64,000 nucleotides of DNA, from contig NZ_BMMM01000026.1 in the NCBI RefSeq assembly GCF_014645835.1, forward strand, positions 62,001 through 126,000. The letters run 5' to 3'. This DNA comes from Streptomyces albiflavescens (GTDB taxonomy: Bacteria > Actinomycetota > Actinomycetes > Streptomycetales > Streptomycetaceae). Made by a program: the position numbers and the translations under genes. The number at the start of each line of letters is the position of its first letter. Within the stretch, counting starts at the first letter, position 1. Below, one piece after another: positions 42,095-50,557 of the stretch. Under the pieces are notes generated by a model. The model ran no database searches. It was not told the DNA's origin and saw only the letters and a program-made list of their open reading frames with translations.

Positions 42095-42338
42095 GGGGAA
42101 AGGCTACCTGCCTTACGTCCCTGTCCGACCTGTCGCGGGCCACTCGACCAGCGCCCCGGCGGCGCGCGGGTTCCGCCGCCCGGTCCCCCACCCGTGCCTC
42201 CCCACCACCGTCCAGCACATCCGCCCCCGTTCCCTCAGGCGAATCCCGACATGGCCACCCTTATGTGTGAAGCCGCCGCCCGTCGGTGCCACGTCTGTGC
42301 GTGCGAAAACTAGCTTCGTCGCTGGAGGTGAGCGAACG

Positions 42339-43838
42339 ATGACGGCCTGTGCGACGGAGCCCATGGCAGAGAACGAGGACGAGAGCCACGACGCGCGCCA
42401 TGAGGCGAACGACGACCTGAACGACTGGACCGCCCGTCCCGCCTGTGTGATCACCGCTGACGGCACATACGCGGCGCGCCTCACCCTGGCCGGCGACTCC
42501 TGGTACCCGGAGCGCTGGACGCTGGACGGCCCCGAGCCGTACGCCGTGCCGCTGCCCGCCCACCAGCCGGAGGAACCCGGCACCGAGGTGCAGCCGCTGA
42601 CCGACGGAAGGGTGCTGATCCACCGGGTGACGGACGGACGGCACGTCTTCTCGCTGCTGTACCCGACCGGGCCCGGCACCGGCGAACTGCCGCTCGGCGC
42701 GGTGGAGTGCCCCCACGAGGGCACCCGGCTGCGGCTGCTGCCGCCCGCACCGGGTGGGCAGCGCGCGTACGCCCTCGCCGTGGGCCGTGGCTCCACGGCG
42801 GTGTGGCTGGTGGCGGGCGGCGCGTTCGGCCCCGAACACCTGGCCCAGGTGCCGGGCCACTGCTCGGGCGGGGTGTGGCTGGACGGCACCGGCCGCCTGC
42901 TCGCCCTGGACCGCTACCAGAACGGCCGCACCAAGACGGTGGTCGTCGACCTGGAGCGCGGCGGCGAGATGTCGCCGTTCCTCCAGATCGCCGAGCAGAG
43001 CAACGACCGTCTGCTCCTCGCGGACGCCGACAGCGGCCTCCTCCTCATCCGCTCCGACGCCCCGTCCCCGGGCCACGAGCGCCTCGGCTGGGGCGTCGTC
43101 GGCAGCACCCTGCCCATCCGCTTCCCGGAGTGCCTGCGCCTGACCGACTGCGCGGTGACACCCTTCGCGATCCAGCCGGGCCAGATGCTCACCCCCGAGA
43201 CCTGCGCGGTGGCCCTGCGCATCGACGGCCCGGCGGGCACCTGGCTGGGCATCTGGCGCCCCGCCGAACGCCACGTCCACCATCTCCCGGCCCCCGAGGG
43301 CTGGTTGGCGGGCACCGGCCTGTGGACCAGAGAGGGGGTGCTCCAACTCCCGTACGCGACCGGGGCGGTGCCGTGCGGGGTGGCACGGGTGGAAGCGCCC
43401 ACGGGGGTGGAAGAAAGGGGCCTTGACCGGGACGCCGGCCAGGGCCCCGAGTCACGACCACCGGCCCGCCCGGTCCCTCTCCAATACGCCCCGCTGACCG
43501 GTCGGGTGGTGCGGTTGAAGGGCCGAGAGCCACAACCGGGCAGGTTCATCCGGGTACCCCAGGCCCGTCCGGCGCTTGAAGACCAGGCCGCGCACCACAC
43601 CACACCCATCCCGACACCCATCCCGGGCGACACACTCCACCCCGTCCGGCGCCCCTTGGCCCGTCCGGCGTTCCAGGACGAGGCCCTCAAGGCCGACAGC
43701 GGGGGCCTGGGAGCAGCGGCCTCGTGGAGCGACGGGGGTCTCCCCGGCTCGAGCGGAGCCGAGAGCTTGGGTGAGGTTCGGGGCAGGGAGGGCGACGAAA
43801 GCTCACCCACCGACAGTCCCGCCATGACCGCCAGTTAG
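42339..43838 (+). CDS. Uncharacterised beta-rich protein with a repeat-derived C-terminal tail
   Basis: Start chosen at ATG 42339, with GGAGGTG upstream; 499 residues. Residues about 30-380 are beta-rich with Trp/Gly and internal similarity (GSTAVWLVAGGAFGPEHLAQ, HCSGGVWLDGTGRLLALDRY), perhaps a propeller. No signal peptide or catalytic motif is visible. After about residue 395 the composition changes to Pro/Ala/Arg-rich, and two parts (RPALEDQA, RPAFQDEALKADSGG) come from an interspersed repeat also found at 54421-54487. The original stop was probably earlier. I do not recognise the family. Confidence 0.6.
   Translation: MTACATEPMAENEDESHDARHEANDDLNDWTARPACVITADGTYAARLTLAGDSWYPERWTLDGPEPYAVPLPAHQPEEPGTEVQPLTDGRVLIHRVTDGRHVFSLLYPTGPGTGELPLGAVECPHEGTRLRLLPPAPGGQRAYALAVGRGSTAVWLVAGGAFGPEHLAQVPGHCSGGVWLDGTGRLLALDRYQNGRTKTVVVDLERGGEMSPFLQIAEQSNDRLLLADADSGLLLIRSDAPSPGHERLGWGVVGSTLPIRFPECLRLTDCAVTPFAIQPGQMLTPETCAVALRIDGPAGTWLGIWRPAERHVHHLPAPEGWLAGTGLWTREGVLQLPYATGAVPCGVARVEAPTGVEERGLDRDAGQGPESRPPARPVPLQYAPLTGRVVRLKGREPQPGRFIRVPQARPALEDQAAHHTTPIPTPIPGDTLHPVRRPLARPAFQDEALKADSGGLGAAASWSDGGLPGSSGAESLGEVRGREGDESSPTDSPAMTAS
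43562..43590 (+). repeat. Interspersed repeat, short copy
   Basis: GGCCCGTCCGGCGCTTGAAG begins a partial copy of the repeat fully present at 43657-43722 and inverted at 54421-54487. It lies inside the coding tail of the gene at 42339-43838. Confidence 0.6.
43657..43722 (+). repeat. Interspersed ~65-bp Streptomyces-type repeat
   Basis: The copy starts GGCCCGTCCGGCGTTCCAGG and continues through GACGAGGCCCTCAAGGCCGA and GCGGGGGCCTGGGAGCAGCG. The inverted copy at 54421-54487 matches over the full length with few changes. Part of a further copy (CCCCGTCCGGCGCC) precedes it at 43640. Confidence 0.7.
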
Positions 43839-43887
43839 ACTCCCCCGGCTGTAAAAGAAGGATCTTGCATACGGGGTGAACACTTCA

Positions 43888-44052
43888 ATGAGCGACACCA
43901 GCACGATGAATGCGCCGGGCGCCGACTCCCACGAGGCCACGGCCGAGGCCGAAGGCCATGGCAGGCACCGCGGCCCGAACTCCGGCCACGACGACGCGGC
44001 GACCCCGCACGGCCGCCACCGCAAGCCGTCCGACCAGGACAACGCGGCCTGA
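43888..44052 (+). CDS. Small hydrophilic 54-residue protein
   Basis: ATG 43888 is preceded by GGGGTGA and the frame ends with TGA at 44050-44052. It begins MSDTSTMNAPGADSHEAT and is rich in His, Asp, Glu, Ala and Gly (GHGRHRGPNSGHDD, GRHRKPSDQDNAA), probably disordered. A strong terminator follows 20 bp later, which supports an expressed gene. It has no recognised function. Confidence 0.65.
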   Translation: MSDTSTMNAPGADSHEATAEAEGHGRHRGPNSGHDDAATPHGRHRKPSDQDNAA

Positions 44053-44072
44053 CGGCACGCCGAACCCGGCAC

Positions 44073-44106
44073 ACGGCCCCGCTCGCGCCATGGCGAGCGG
44101 GGCCGT
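44073..44106 (+). terminator. Strong hairpin terminator after the 54-residue protein gene
   Basis: ACGGCCCCGCTCGC (44073-44086) pairs perfectly with GCGAGCGGGGCCGT (44093-44106) around a 6-base loop, a 14-bp GC-rich stem typical of Streptomyces terminators lacking a T-run. Confidence 0.85.
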
Positions 44107-44290
44107 TCCGTGCGGGGCTCCCCCGGGCCCCACGCGTGGGCGACGTCCAAGTCCCCCGCCGTCGAGTCGACTCCCTCTTGTCCAGGGGAGAACCGACCGT
44201 TCCTGGGCAGTGAGCGGGAGCGAGCCCGTGCACTGCCGCCCGAAGGAACGGTAGCCACCGGTAGCCCATGTCCGGTGGTCGGCGTCCGGT

Positions 44291-44331
44291 TGCCGGCGCC
44301 CGGCGTCCGGCGCCCGGCGCCCGGCGTCCGA
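44291..44331. repeat. Short tandem CGGCGCC/CGGCGTC repeats
   Basis: Units of about 6-12 bases of the type CGGCGCCCGGCGTC repeat several times in the interval between the 54-residue protein and the SDR gene. Similar GGTAGCC-type pieces flank them. No function is evident. Confidence 0.6.
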
Positions 44332-44366
44332 GACGCCGGTAGCCGACACCCGAAAGCTCCGAAAAG

Positions 44367-45305
44367 CTATTCGTGCTTGAGCCCCAGCACCTCCACCGCC
44401 GCGAACGTCTCGCCCTTCGGGCGGTCCGCGTAGTGCGGAGTCAGCAGGGCGTCCAGCTCGTCGTACGTGAAGACGTCCTGCTTGGTGTCGAACTTGGTGG
44501 CCACCCGCGGGCGTTCGACGATCGCGACCATGCCGCCGTGCACGACGAGCAGCTGGCCGTTGACGTGCGCGGCGGCGGGCGAGGCCAAGTAGCCGACGAG
44601 CGGGGCGACATGCTCGGGCGCGAGCGGATCGAGTCCCTCCTCCGGCTGCCCGAATCCGGCGAACACGTCCTCCGTCATACGGGTCCGCGCCCGCGGGCAG
44701 ATGACGTTCGCCGTCACCCCGTACTTCGCGAGCGCCAGCGCGGTCGAGGTCGTCAGCCCGACGATTCCGCCCTTCGCCGCGGCATAGTTGGGCTGCCCCG
44801 CCGAACCGGCGAGGTACGCCTCCGACGAGGTGTTCACGATCCGCCCGTACACGGGCCCGTCGGCCGCCTTGGAGCGTGCCCGCCAGTGCACGGACGCGAA
44901 GTGGGTCGTGTTGAAGTGGCCTTTGAGGTGCACCCGGACGACCGAGTCCCACTCGCCCTCGGTCATCGAGAAGATCATCCGGTCGCGCAGGATGCCCGCG
45001 TTGTTGACCAGGATATCGAGCTTCCCGAATTCGGTGACCGCCAACTCGACGAGTTCGCGGGCCTGTTCGTGGTCGGCGACGTCCCCGGTGTGGGCGACGG
45101 CCCGGCCGCCCGCCGCGCGGATCTCCGCGGCGACCTCCTCGGCGGGCGTGGCCGAGGCCTCGCCGGAACCGTCCCGCCCGGGCTGCCCGTAGTCGTTGAC
45201 GACAACGGCCGCGCCCAGACGGCCGAGTTCCAGCGCCTCGGCCCGTCCGAGGCCGCGCCCCGCGCCGGTCACGATCGCGGTGAGACCTTCAAGTGGCAGT
45301 GACAT
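44367..45305 (-). CDS. Short-chain dehydrogenase, probable acyl-CoA/steroid hydroxyacyl oxidation
   Basis: 312 residues from ATG 45305. Classical SDR motifs are present: AIVTGAGRGLGRAEALELG (NAD), ILVNNAGILRDRMIFSM, VNTSSEAYLAGSAGQPNYAA (Ser) with YAAAK (Tyr-x3-Lys). The long N-terminal insertion and NNAGILRDRMI are as in the 17-beta-HSD type 4 and Rv3548c type. It is the third gene of the MaoC-ADH-SDR operon and probably oxidises a 3-hydroxyacyl-CoA. Confidence 0.85.
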   Translation of the reverse strand: MSLPLEGLTAIVTGAGRGLGRAEALELGRLGAAVVVNDYGQPGRDGSGEASATPAEEVAAEIRAAGGRAVAHTGDVADHEQARELVELAVTEFGKLDILVNNAGILRDRMIFSMTEGEWDSVVRVHLKGHFNTTHFASVHWRARSKAADGPVYGRIVNTSSEAYLAGSAGQPNYAAAKGGIVGLTTSTALALAKYGVTANVICPRARTRMTEDVFAGFGQPEEGLDPLAPEHVAPLVGYLASPAAAHVNGQLLVVHGGMVAIVERPRVATKFDTKQDVFTYDELDALLTPHYADRPKGETFAAVEVLGLKHE

Positions 45306-45328
45306 CAAGGTCCTTAGCGGTTGTGGGA

Positions 45329-46405
45329 TCAGATCTCGATGCAGGTACGCAGGGCGGTGCCCGTACGCATCTGGTCGAGGGCCTCGTTGATCTCGGCGAG
45401 CGGCACCCGGTGGGTGATCAGGCCCTCCAGGTCGATACGGCCCGCGCGCCACAGGGCGACCGTGCGCTCGTACGACCGCAGGACGTCCCCGCCGCCGTAC
45501 ATCGAAGGCAGGATCCGCTTCTCGTCGAAGAACAGCTCGAACATGTTGAGCTGGAGGAAGTCGTCCATGGCGCCCGCGCCGACGACGACGAACGTGCCGC
45601 CGCGACGGGTGTTGTCGTAGGCGGTGCGGGCGGTGGCGGACTTGCCGACGACCTCGAAGACGTAGTCGAAGCCCTCGCCGCCGGTCACCGACTGCTTGGC
45701 GTCGGCGAGTTCGTCCGGTGAGACCGCCTTGGTCGCACCGAACCTGAGCGCGGCCTCGCGGCGCGAGGCGACCGGGTCGACGGCGACGATCTCGGCGGCG
45801 CCCTTGAGCCGCGCGCCCTGGATCGCGGAGATGCCGACCCCGCCGCAGCCGATGACGGCGACCGACGAACCGGCCTCCACGTCGGCGGTGTTGAGGGCGG
45901 CGCCGAGTCCGGTGGTGACGCCGCAGCCGATGAGGGCCGCGATGTCGAAGGGCACGTCGTCGGGGATGGGGACCGCGCAGCCCGCGTCGACGACGACCTC
46001 CTCGGTGAAGGTGCCGGTGCCGGCGAAGCCGAAGACATCGCCGCCGGGGCGCTTGAAGTTGGGCGTGCCCGCGTTCATGAACCCGGCCAGGCACAGTTCG
46101 GTCTGCCCGCGCTTGCAGGCGGGACAGACGCCGCAGGCCGGCAGCCAGCAGACGACGACCCGGTCGCCGGGCTTCAAGTGGCCGACTCCGTCGCCGACTT
46201 CGGTGATCTCGCCGGCGCCCTCGTGGCCGGGCACGAACGGCGCGGGCTGCGGCAGTACGCCGTTCATCGCGGACAGGTCCGAGTGGCACAGCCCGGTGGC
46301 CCGCACCCGGATCCTCACCTTGCCGGGCCCGAAGCCCACCGCCTCGACGTCGTCGAGTACTTCGAGTTTGTCCTGGCCTATCTCGTGCTGTACGGCTGCG
46401 CGCAT
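45329..46405 (-). CDS. Zinc-dependent alcohol dehydrogenase (class III-like)
   Basis: A 358-residue MDR enzyme. Catalytic zinc site: GLCHSDLSAMNG and FVPGHEGAGEITEVG. Structural zinc: ACGVCPACKRGQTELC (four Cys). Coenzyme site: VAVIGCGGVGISAIQGARL. It resembles formaldehyde/NDMA-dependent alcohol dehydrogenases. It is the middle gene of a three-gene operon, 23 bp before the SDR and 55 bp after the MaoC gene, so it may oxidise an alcohol from the same lipid or sterol pathway. Confidence 0.9.
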   Translation of the reverse strand: MRAAVQHEIGQDKLEVLDDVEAVGFGPGKVRIRVRATGLCHSDLSAMNGVLPQPAPFVPGHEGAGEITEVGDGVGHLKPGDRVVVCWLPACGVCPACKRGQTELCLAGFMNAGTPNFKRPGGDVFGFAGTGTFTEEVVVDAGCAVPIPDDVPFDIAALIGCGVTTGLGAALNTADVEAGSSVAVIGCGGVGISAIQGARLKGAAEIVAVDPVASRREAALRFGATKAVSPDELADAKQSVTGGEGFDYVFEVVGKSATARTAYDNTRRGGTFVVVGAGAMDDFLQLNMFELFFDEKRILPSMYGGGDVLRSYERTVALWRAGRIDLEGLITHRVPLAEINEALDQMRTGTALRTCIEI

Positions 46406-46460
46406 GGTGCGGCTCCCCTCGGAAGATCCCCTCGGACGTACTGAAGTGCTGGTACTGGGC

Positions 46461-47318
46461 TCAGGTGTGTTCGACGATCGTGTCGGCCAGCACCGGCGCG
46501 TCGTCCCGCTCCACCGCGCTCACCGCCACCTGGACCCCGTCCTCCCGCCGCCACATCCGGATGCGCAGGGTCTCGCCGGGGAAGACGACTCCGGCGAAGC
46601 GTGTGGTGTACGAGCGGACGCGGGTCACGTCGCCGTCGAGCAGGGTGTCGACGACCGCCTTGAGCGTCAGGCCGTAGGTGCACAGCCCGTGCAGGATCGG
46701 CCGGTCGAACCCGGCGAGCTTGGCGAACTCGGGGTCGGCGTGCAGCGGGTTCCAGTCGCCGGAGAGCCGGTACAGCAGGGCCTGGTCCTCGCGGATCGGG
46801 CGTTCGACGGTCCTGTCGGGCTCGCCCGTCGGCGGTTCGAGGCGCGTGGACGGCCCCCGGTCTCCTCCCCAACCCCCTTCTCCCCGTACGAAGATCTGGG
46901 CGTCGTTGGTCCAGAGCGGGCCCTCGGCGTCGGCGACTTCGGTGCGCATGACGAGGATCGCGGCCTTGCCCTTGTCGTAGACGGCCGCGATGCGCCCGGT
47001 GGCGAGCGCCTTGCCCTCGACCGGGATGGGGCGGTGCAGCCGGACGGTCTGGCCGCCGTGCAGCACGCGGGCGAGGTCGACCTCGACGCCGGGCATGGAG
47101 AGGCCGCTGATCACGCCGGGTGAGCCGGAGCCCGCGACGGTGGCGAAGCTGGGCAGGACGTGCAGCCTGGATTCGAGGGTGTAGCGCAGCTCGTCGGGGT
47201 CGGTCGCGGGAACGCCCGCGCCCAGGCCCAGGTGGTAGAGCTGGACGTCCTTGTGATTCCAGGTGATCTCTCCGGTCCGGGGCTCTGCGGCGACGGCCTT
47301 GGCGGCGTCAATGGGCAT
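46461..47318 (-). CDS. MaoC-family enoyl-CoA hydratase (hydratase 2)
   Basis: 285 residues from ATG 47318, with AGGAG upstream. Double hot-dog fold: an N-terminal degenerate half (DVQLYHLGLGAG, YTLESRLHVLPSFATV) and a catalytic half (YRLSGDWNPLHADPEFA with Asp and His, FDRPILHGLCTYG). The length and layout match actinobacterial 17-beta-HSD4-type hydratases such as Rv3538. It hydrates 2-enoyl-CoA in beta-oxidation of fatty or steroid side chains. It heads an operon with a KstR-type operator 96 bp upstream. Confidence 0.88.
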   Translation of the reverse strand: MPIDAAKAVAAEPRTGEITWNHKDVQLYHLGLGAGVPATDPDELRYTLESRLHVLPSFATVAGSGSPGVISGLSMPGVEVDLARVLHGGQTVRLHRPIPVEGKALATGRIAAVYDKGKAAILVMRTEVADAEGPLWTNDAQIFVRGEGGWGGDRGPSTRLEPPTGEPDRTVERPIREDQALLYRLSGDWNPLHADPEFAKLAGFDRPILHGLCTYGLTLKAVVDTLLDGDVTRVRSYTTRFAGVVFPGETLRIRMWRREDGVQVAVSAVERDDAPVLADTIVEHT

Positions 47319-47413
47319 GGGGCTCCTGATCACTAGGGCCTGAGACCTCGGTGCGGCCGTCCGCACCGTCGGCCGCACCGAGGTCGACACTGGGCCGCGG
47401 AACCCGCCCGTTC

Positions 47414-47427
47414 TAGAACGCGTTCCA
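47414..47427. promoter_or_regulatory. KstR-type operator upstream of the MaoC operon
   Basis: TAGAACGCGTTCCA fits the KstR consensus TnnAACnnGTTnnA at every fixed base. It lies 96 bp before the MaoC start in the divergent intergenic region. A second perfect match precedes the acyl-CoA dehydrogenase at 59338. Confidence 0.65.
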
Positions 47428-47475
47428 GTCCGGCGACCCCTTGTATAGCCCAGCACCCGGCACTTGTGAAGACTA

Positions 47476-47490
47476 CTGACACCATGTCAG
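47476..47490. promoter_or_regulatory. Palindrome upstream of the ABC transporter/two-component operon
   Basis: CTGACACCATGTCAG is a perfect dyad (CTGACA, 3-bp spacer, TGTCAG). Further TGACA half-sites follow at about 47503 and 47526, near the start codon at 47575. It suits a dimeric response regulator such as the one encoded in the same operon. Confidence 0.55.
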
Positions 47491-47574
47491 ATCCGTGGGC
47501 CGTGACATTTGTCCCGGCCGATCGCTGACATGTGCATCTGCCGGACCGGGCGCCCTGCTCATAGCGTCGTACCC

Positions 47575-48498
47575 ATGACACAGACGACTGGGACACCGTC
47601 CGCCGTGTCCTTCACGGGGGCGGTCAAGAGCTTCGGGGACGTACGCGCCGTGGCCGGGGTGAATCTGGAGATAGCACGCGGCGAGACGGTCGCGCTGCTG
47701 GGGCGCAACGGAGCGGGGAAGTCGACGACGATCTCGTTGCTGCTGGGCCTGAACGAGCCGGACGAGGGCTCGGTCGCGCTCTTCGGCGGCCCCCCGGAGA
47801 CGGCGGTGCGCGCCGGCAAGGTCGGCGCGATGCTGCAGGAGACGCGGCCGGTACCGCGCGTCACCGTCCAGGAGCTGATCTCCTTCGTCGCCGGGCGCTA
47901 CCCGGCGCCGCTGCCGGTGCCCGACGCGCTGGAGCTCGCGGGCATCGCCGAGCTGGCCGGGCGGCGCGTCGACCGGCTTTCGGGCGGTCAGGGGCAGCGG
48001 GTGCGGTTCGCGATGGCGCTGGCCGGGAACCCCGCGCTGATCGTGCTCGACGAGCCGACGGCCGCACTGGACGTGGAGGCGCGGCACGCCTTCTGGGAGT
48101 CGATGCGGGCGTATGCCCGGCGCGGCCACACGGTCCTCTTCTCCACGCACTATCTGGAGGAGGCCGATGCGCACGCCGACCGGATCGTCGTCATCGACCA
48201 CGGCCGCATCGTCGCCGACGGCACCGGGGAGCAGCTGAAGCGGTCGGTGGGCGGCAATCTGGTCTCCTTCGACCTGGCAGGCCGTGGCACGGAGGGGCTG
48301 ACCCTCCTGCCCGGCGTGGTCTCCGTGGAGGTGCGCGGGGACCGCGCCCGGCTGCGGACGGACGACTCGGACGCGACAGTGATCGCGCTGGCCGAACAGG
48401 GGGCGATACGCGGCCTGGAGGTCGTCCCCGCGTCGCTCGACGAAGCCTTCATGGCGCTCACCTCGAGTGCGCCCTCGGATGTTCTGGAGACGGTGTGA
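47575..48498 (+). CDS. ABC transporter ATP-binding protein
   Basis: 307 residues from ATG 47575. It has Walker A LLGRNGAGKSTT, Q-loop ML-QETRPVP, signature LSGGQGQRVRFAMAL, Walker B LIVLDEPTAALD and H-loop FSTHYLEEADAHADR. It belongs to the DrrA/CcmA-like drug and lipid exporters. The permease start overlaps its stop (GTGA), and a histidine kinase and response regulator follow, so the four genes form a self-regulated export module. Confidence 0.95.
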   Translation: MTQTTGTPSAVSFTGAVKSFGDVRAVAGVNLEIARGETVALLGRNGAGKSTTISLLLGLNEPDEGSVALFGGPPETAVRAGKVGAMLQETRPVPRVTVQELISFVAGRYPAPLPVPDALELAGIAELAGRRVDRLSGGQGQRVRFAMALAGNPALIVLDEPTAALDVEARHAFWESMRAYARRGHTVLFSTHYLEEADAHADRIVVIDHGRIVADGTGEQLKRSVGGNLVSFDLAGRGTEGLTLLPGVVSVEVRGDRARLRTDDSDATVIALAEQGAIRGLEVVPASLDEAFMALTSSAPSDVLETV

Positions 48499-49217
48499 TG
48501 CTGGACTACCTGCGGCTCGAAGTGCGCCGGACGCTGCGCGACACCGGCTTCGTGATCGGCGGCATCGCGATGCCGGTGATGATGTACCTCCTCTTCACCA
48601 ACCTCGGCGGCGGCGATGACGGCGAGTGGAAGACCGCCTCGATGGTCGGCATGGCCGCGTACGGCGCGGTGGGCTCGGCCCTGAACACCGGCGGCGGAGT
48701 CGCCGAGGACAAGGTGATCGGCTGGCTGCGGCAGCTTCGGGTGACACCGATGACACCGCGCGAAGTGGTGCTGGGGCGGGCGCTGACCGGCTCGGTGACC
48801 GTGCTGCCCGCGATCACCGCGGTACTGGCGGCGGGCGGACTGGTCAACGGCGTACGGATGGACGTCTGGCAGTGGGCGGCGATCGCGGTGCTGCTGTGGC
48901 TCGGCTCGATACCGTTCACACTGCTGGGCCTCGGCAACGGCTACCGGCTGACCGCGCAGACGACGGGTGTCGCCAACATGGTGTGCAACCTGGGGCTCTC
49001 GGTGATCGGCGGCCTGTGGTTCCCGCTCGCCCTGTTCCCCGGCTGGCTGCGCTCCCTGTCGGCGTACACCCCCACGAACCGCTTCGCGCAGCTCGGCGTG
49101 TCGGTCGCGGACGGCCACGCTCCGGGTCTCGGCGCGATGGCGGTGCTGACGGCCTGGCTGCTGGCGTTCGGTTCGTACGCTGTGTTCTCGTACCGTCGGT
49201 CCGCACGGACCGTCTGA
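48495..49217 (+). CDS. ABC-2 type transporter permease
   Basis: A 240-residue membrane protein with about six helices (GFVIGGIAMPVMMYLLFTNL, VTVLPAITAVLAAGGLV, AAIAVLLWLGSIPFTLLGLG, LGLSVIGGLWFPLALFPGWL). It overlaps the ATPase gene by 4 bp (GTG at 48495; ATG one codon later also possible). It should form the export channel with that ATPase. Confidence 0.92.
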   Translation: MMLDYLRLEVRRTLRDTGFVIGGIAMPVMMYLLFTNLGGGDDGEWKTASMVGMAAYGAVGSALNTGGGVAEDKVIGWLRQLRVTPMTPREVVLGRALTGSVTVLPAITAVLAAGGLVNGVRMDVWQWAAIAVLLWLGSIPFTLLGLGNGYRLTAQTTGVANMVCNLGLSVIGGLWFPLALFPGWLRSLSAYTPTNRFAQLGVSVADGHAPGLGAMAVLTAWLLAFGSYAVFSYRRSARTV

Positions 49218-49234
49218 GCCAGGGGGAGTGGGAG

Positions 49235-50503
49235 ATGTCCTGGATCCGAGGGGTCACCTGCCAGGTGAGCCAGTGGCGGGCGGAACGAACGCGCTGGAAG
49301 GCCGACATGGAACGCTTCAAGGCCGAGCAGCGGGCCGCCCGCAAGAACGGCGGGAAGATGCCCGAGAATCCCGGCCCGCCGCCCACCGGCTTCGCGCTGC
49401 TGCCGTGGCTGCTCATGGGCATGGGCGCCTTCTCCAACCTCTTCCAGGGCAAGACCCCACAGCCCTGGATCGGCGGCATCGGCCTGTTCGCCTTCAACTC
49501 CCTGTACATCTATGTGACGTTCCGCGTCTTCACGAGGGAGACGCGCGAGGCCCGCTCCACCCGCGTGGCGCTCATCCTGATGGGCCTGCTCACCTGCGGG
49601 CTGGCCATCGGGTACGGCGGCAGCTGGCTGTATTTCTTCCCGCTGCTGGGGCTCGCCACCGGGGCCGTCCTGCGAGGGCCGTGGCTCGGTCAGATCAGCC
49701 TCGGCCTGACCACGCTGGCGGCCGTGGTCTCCGTCTTCCGGGCGGGCTGGGACGCGGTGAACGTCGCGTACGGCACCTTCCTGTCGACGATGGTGACGGC
49801 CGCGATCCTCTCCCTCTCCGAGGCCGTACGCGAACTGCGCTCCGCCCGCGAGGAGCTGGCGCGCCGCGCCGTGGAGAAGGAGCGCATGCGCTTCTCCCGC
49901 GATCTGCACGACCTGCTGGGCCACACGCTCTCCGTCATCGTGGTGAAGTCGGAGGCGGCCCGCAGACTGGCCCACCGTGACCTGGACGCGGCCCTCGTCC
50001 AGGTCACCGACATCGAGTCGGTCGGCCGCCAGGCCCTCACGGAGATCCGCGAGGCGGTCACCGGCTACCGCGAGGGCAGCCTCGCCACGGAACTTGACCG
50101 CGCCCGTTCGGCGCTGTCCGCGACGGGCGTCGAACCGGTCGTACGGCAGTCCGGTCCGCCCCTCGTCCCCCAGACCGAGGCCCTGCTGGGCTGGGTGCTC
50201 CGCGAGGCCGTCACCAACGTCCTGCGTCACAGCGCCGCGACCCGCTGCGACATCACCGTCGACGGCACCCCCGACCGGGTCCGCCTGACCATCACCGACA
50301 ACGGCACCGGTACCTCCCCCGCGGAGCCCGTGGAGGGCATCGGCGGCACCGGCCTCAAGGGCCTCACCGAACGCCTGGCCACGGCAGGCGGCTCACTGGA
50401 GGCGGGAACGGCTTCGCGCGGGGGGTTCCGGGTGAGGGCCGAGCTTCCGGTGGATGCGGTGGATTCGGCGGACTTGACGGAGGTGTCGGAGGTATCGGCC
50501 TGA
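49235..50503 (+). CDS. Sensor histidine kinase (NarL/DesK type)
   Basis: The frame is open from 48626, but ATG 49235 with GGGGGAG upstream gives 422 residues. Several membrane helices (FALLPWLLMGMGAFSNLF, IALILMG-type and SWLYFFPLLGLATGAVL) precede a HisKA_3 dimerisation domain with RFSRDLHDLLGHTLSV (H225). The HATPase domain has REAVTNVLRHSAA, LTITDNGTG and GTGLKGLTERL. It senses a membrane signal and phosphorylates the response regulator encoded 54 bp later. Confidence 0.93.
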   Translation: MSWIRGVTCQVSQWRAERTRWKADMERFKAEQRAARKNGGKMPENPGPPPTGFALLPWLLMGMGAFSNLFQGKTPQPWIGGIGLFAFNSLYIYVTFRVFTRETREARSTRVALILMGLLTCGLAIGYGGSWLYFFPLLGLATGAVLRGPWLGQISLGLTTLAAVVSVFRAGWDAVNVAYGTFLSTMVTAAILSLSEAVRELRSAREELARRAVEKERMRFSRDLHDLLGHTLSVIVVKSEAARRLAHRDLDAALVQVTDIESVGRQALTEIREAVTGYREGSLATELDRARSALSATGVEPVVRQSGPPLVPQTEALLGWVLREAVTNVLRHSAATRCDITVDGTPDRVRLTITDNGTGTSPAEPVEGIGGTGLKGLTERLATAGGSLEAGTASRGGFRVRAELPVDAVDSADLTEVSEVSA

Positions 50504-50557
50504 GCGCCGACGTACCGCACCGGCACCGGAGCCCGCCCCGCGCCCTACCCTTGCCCC

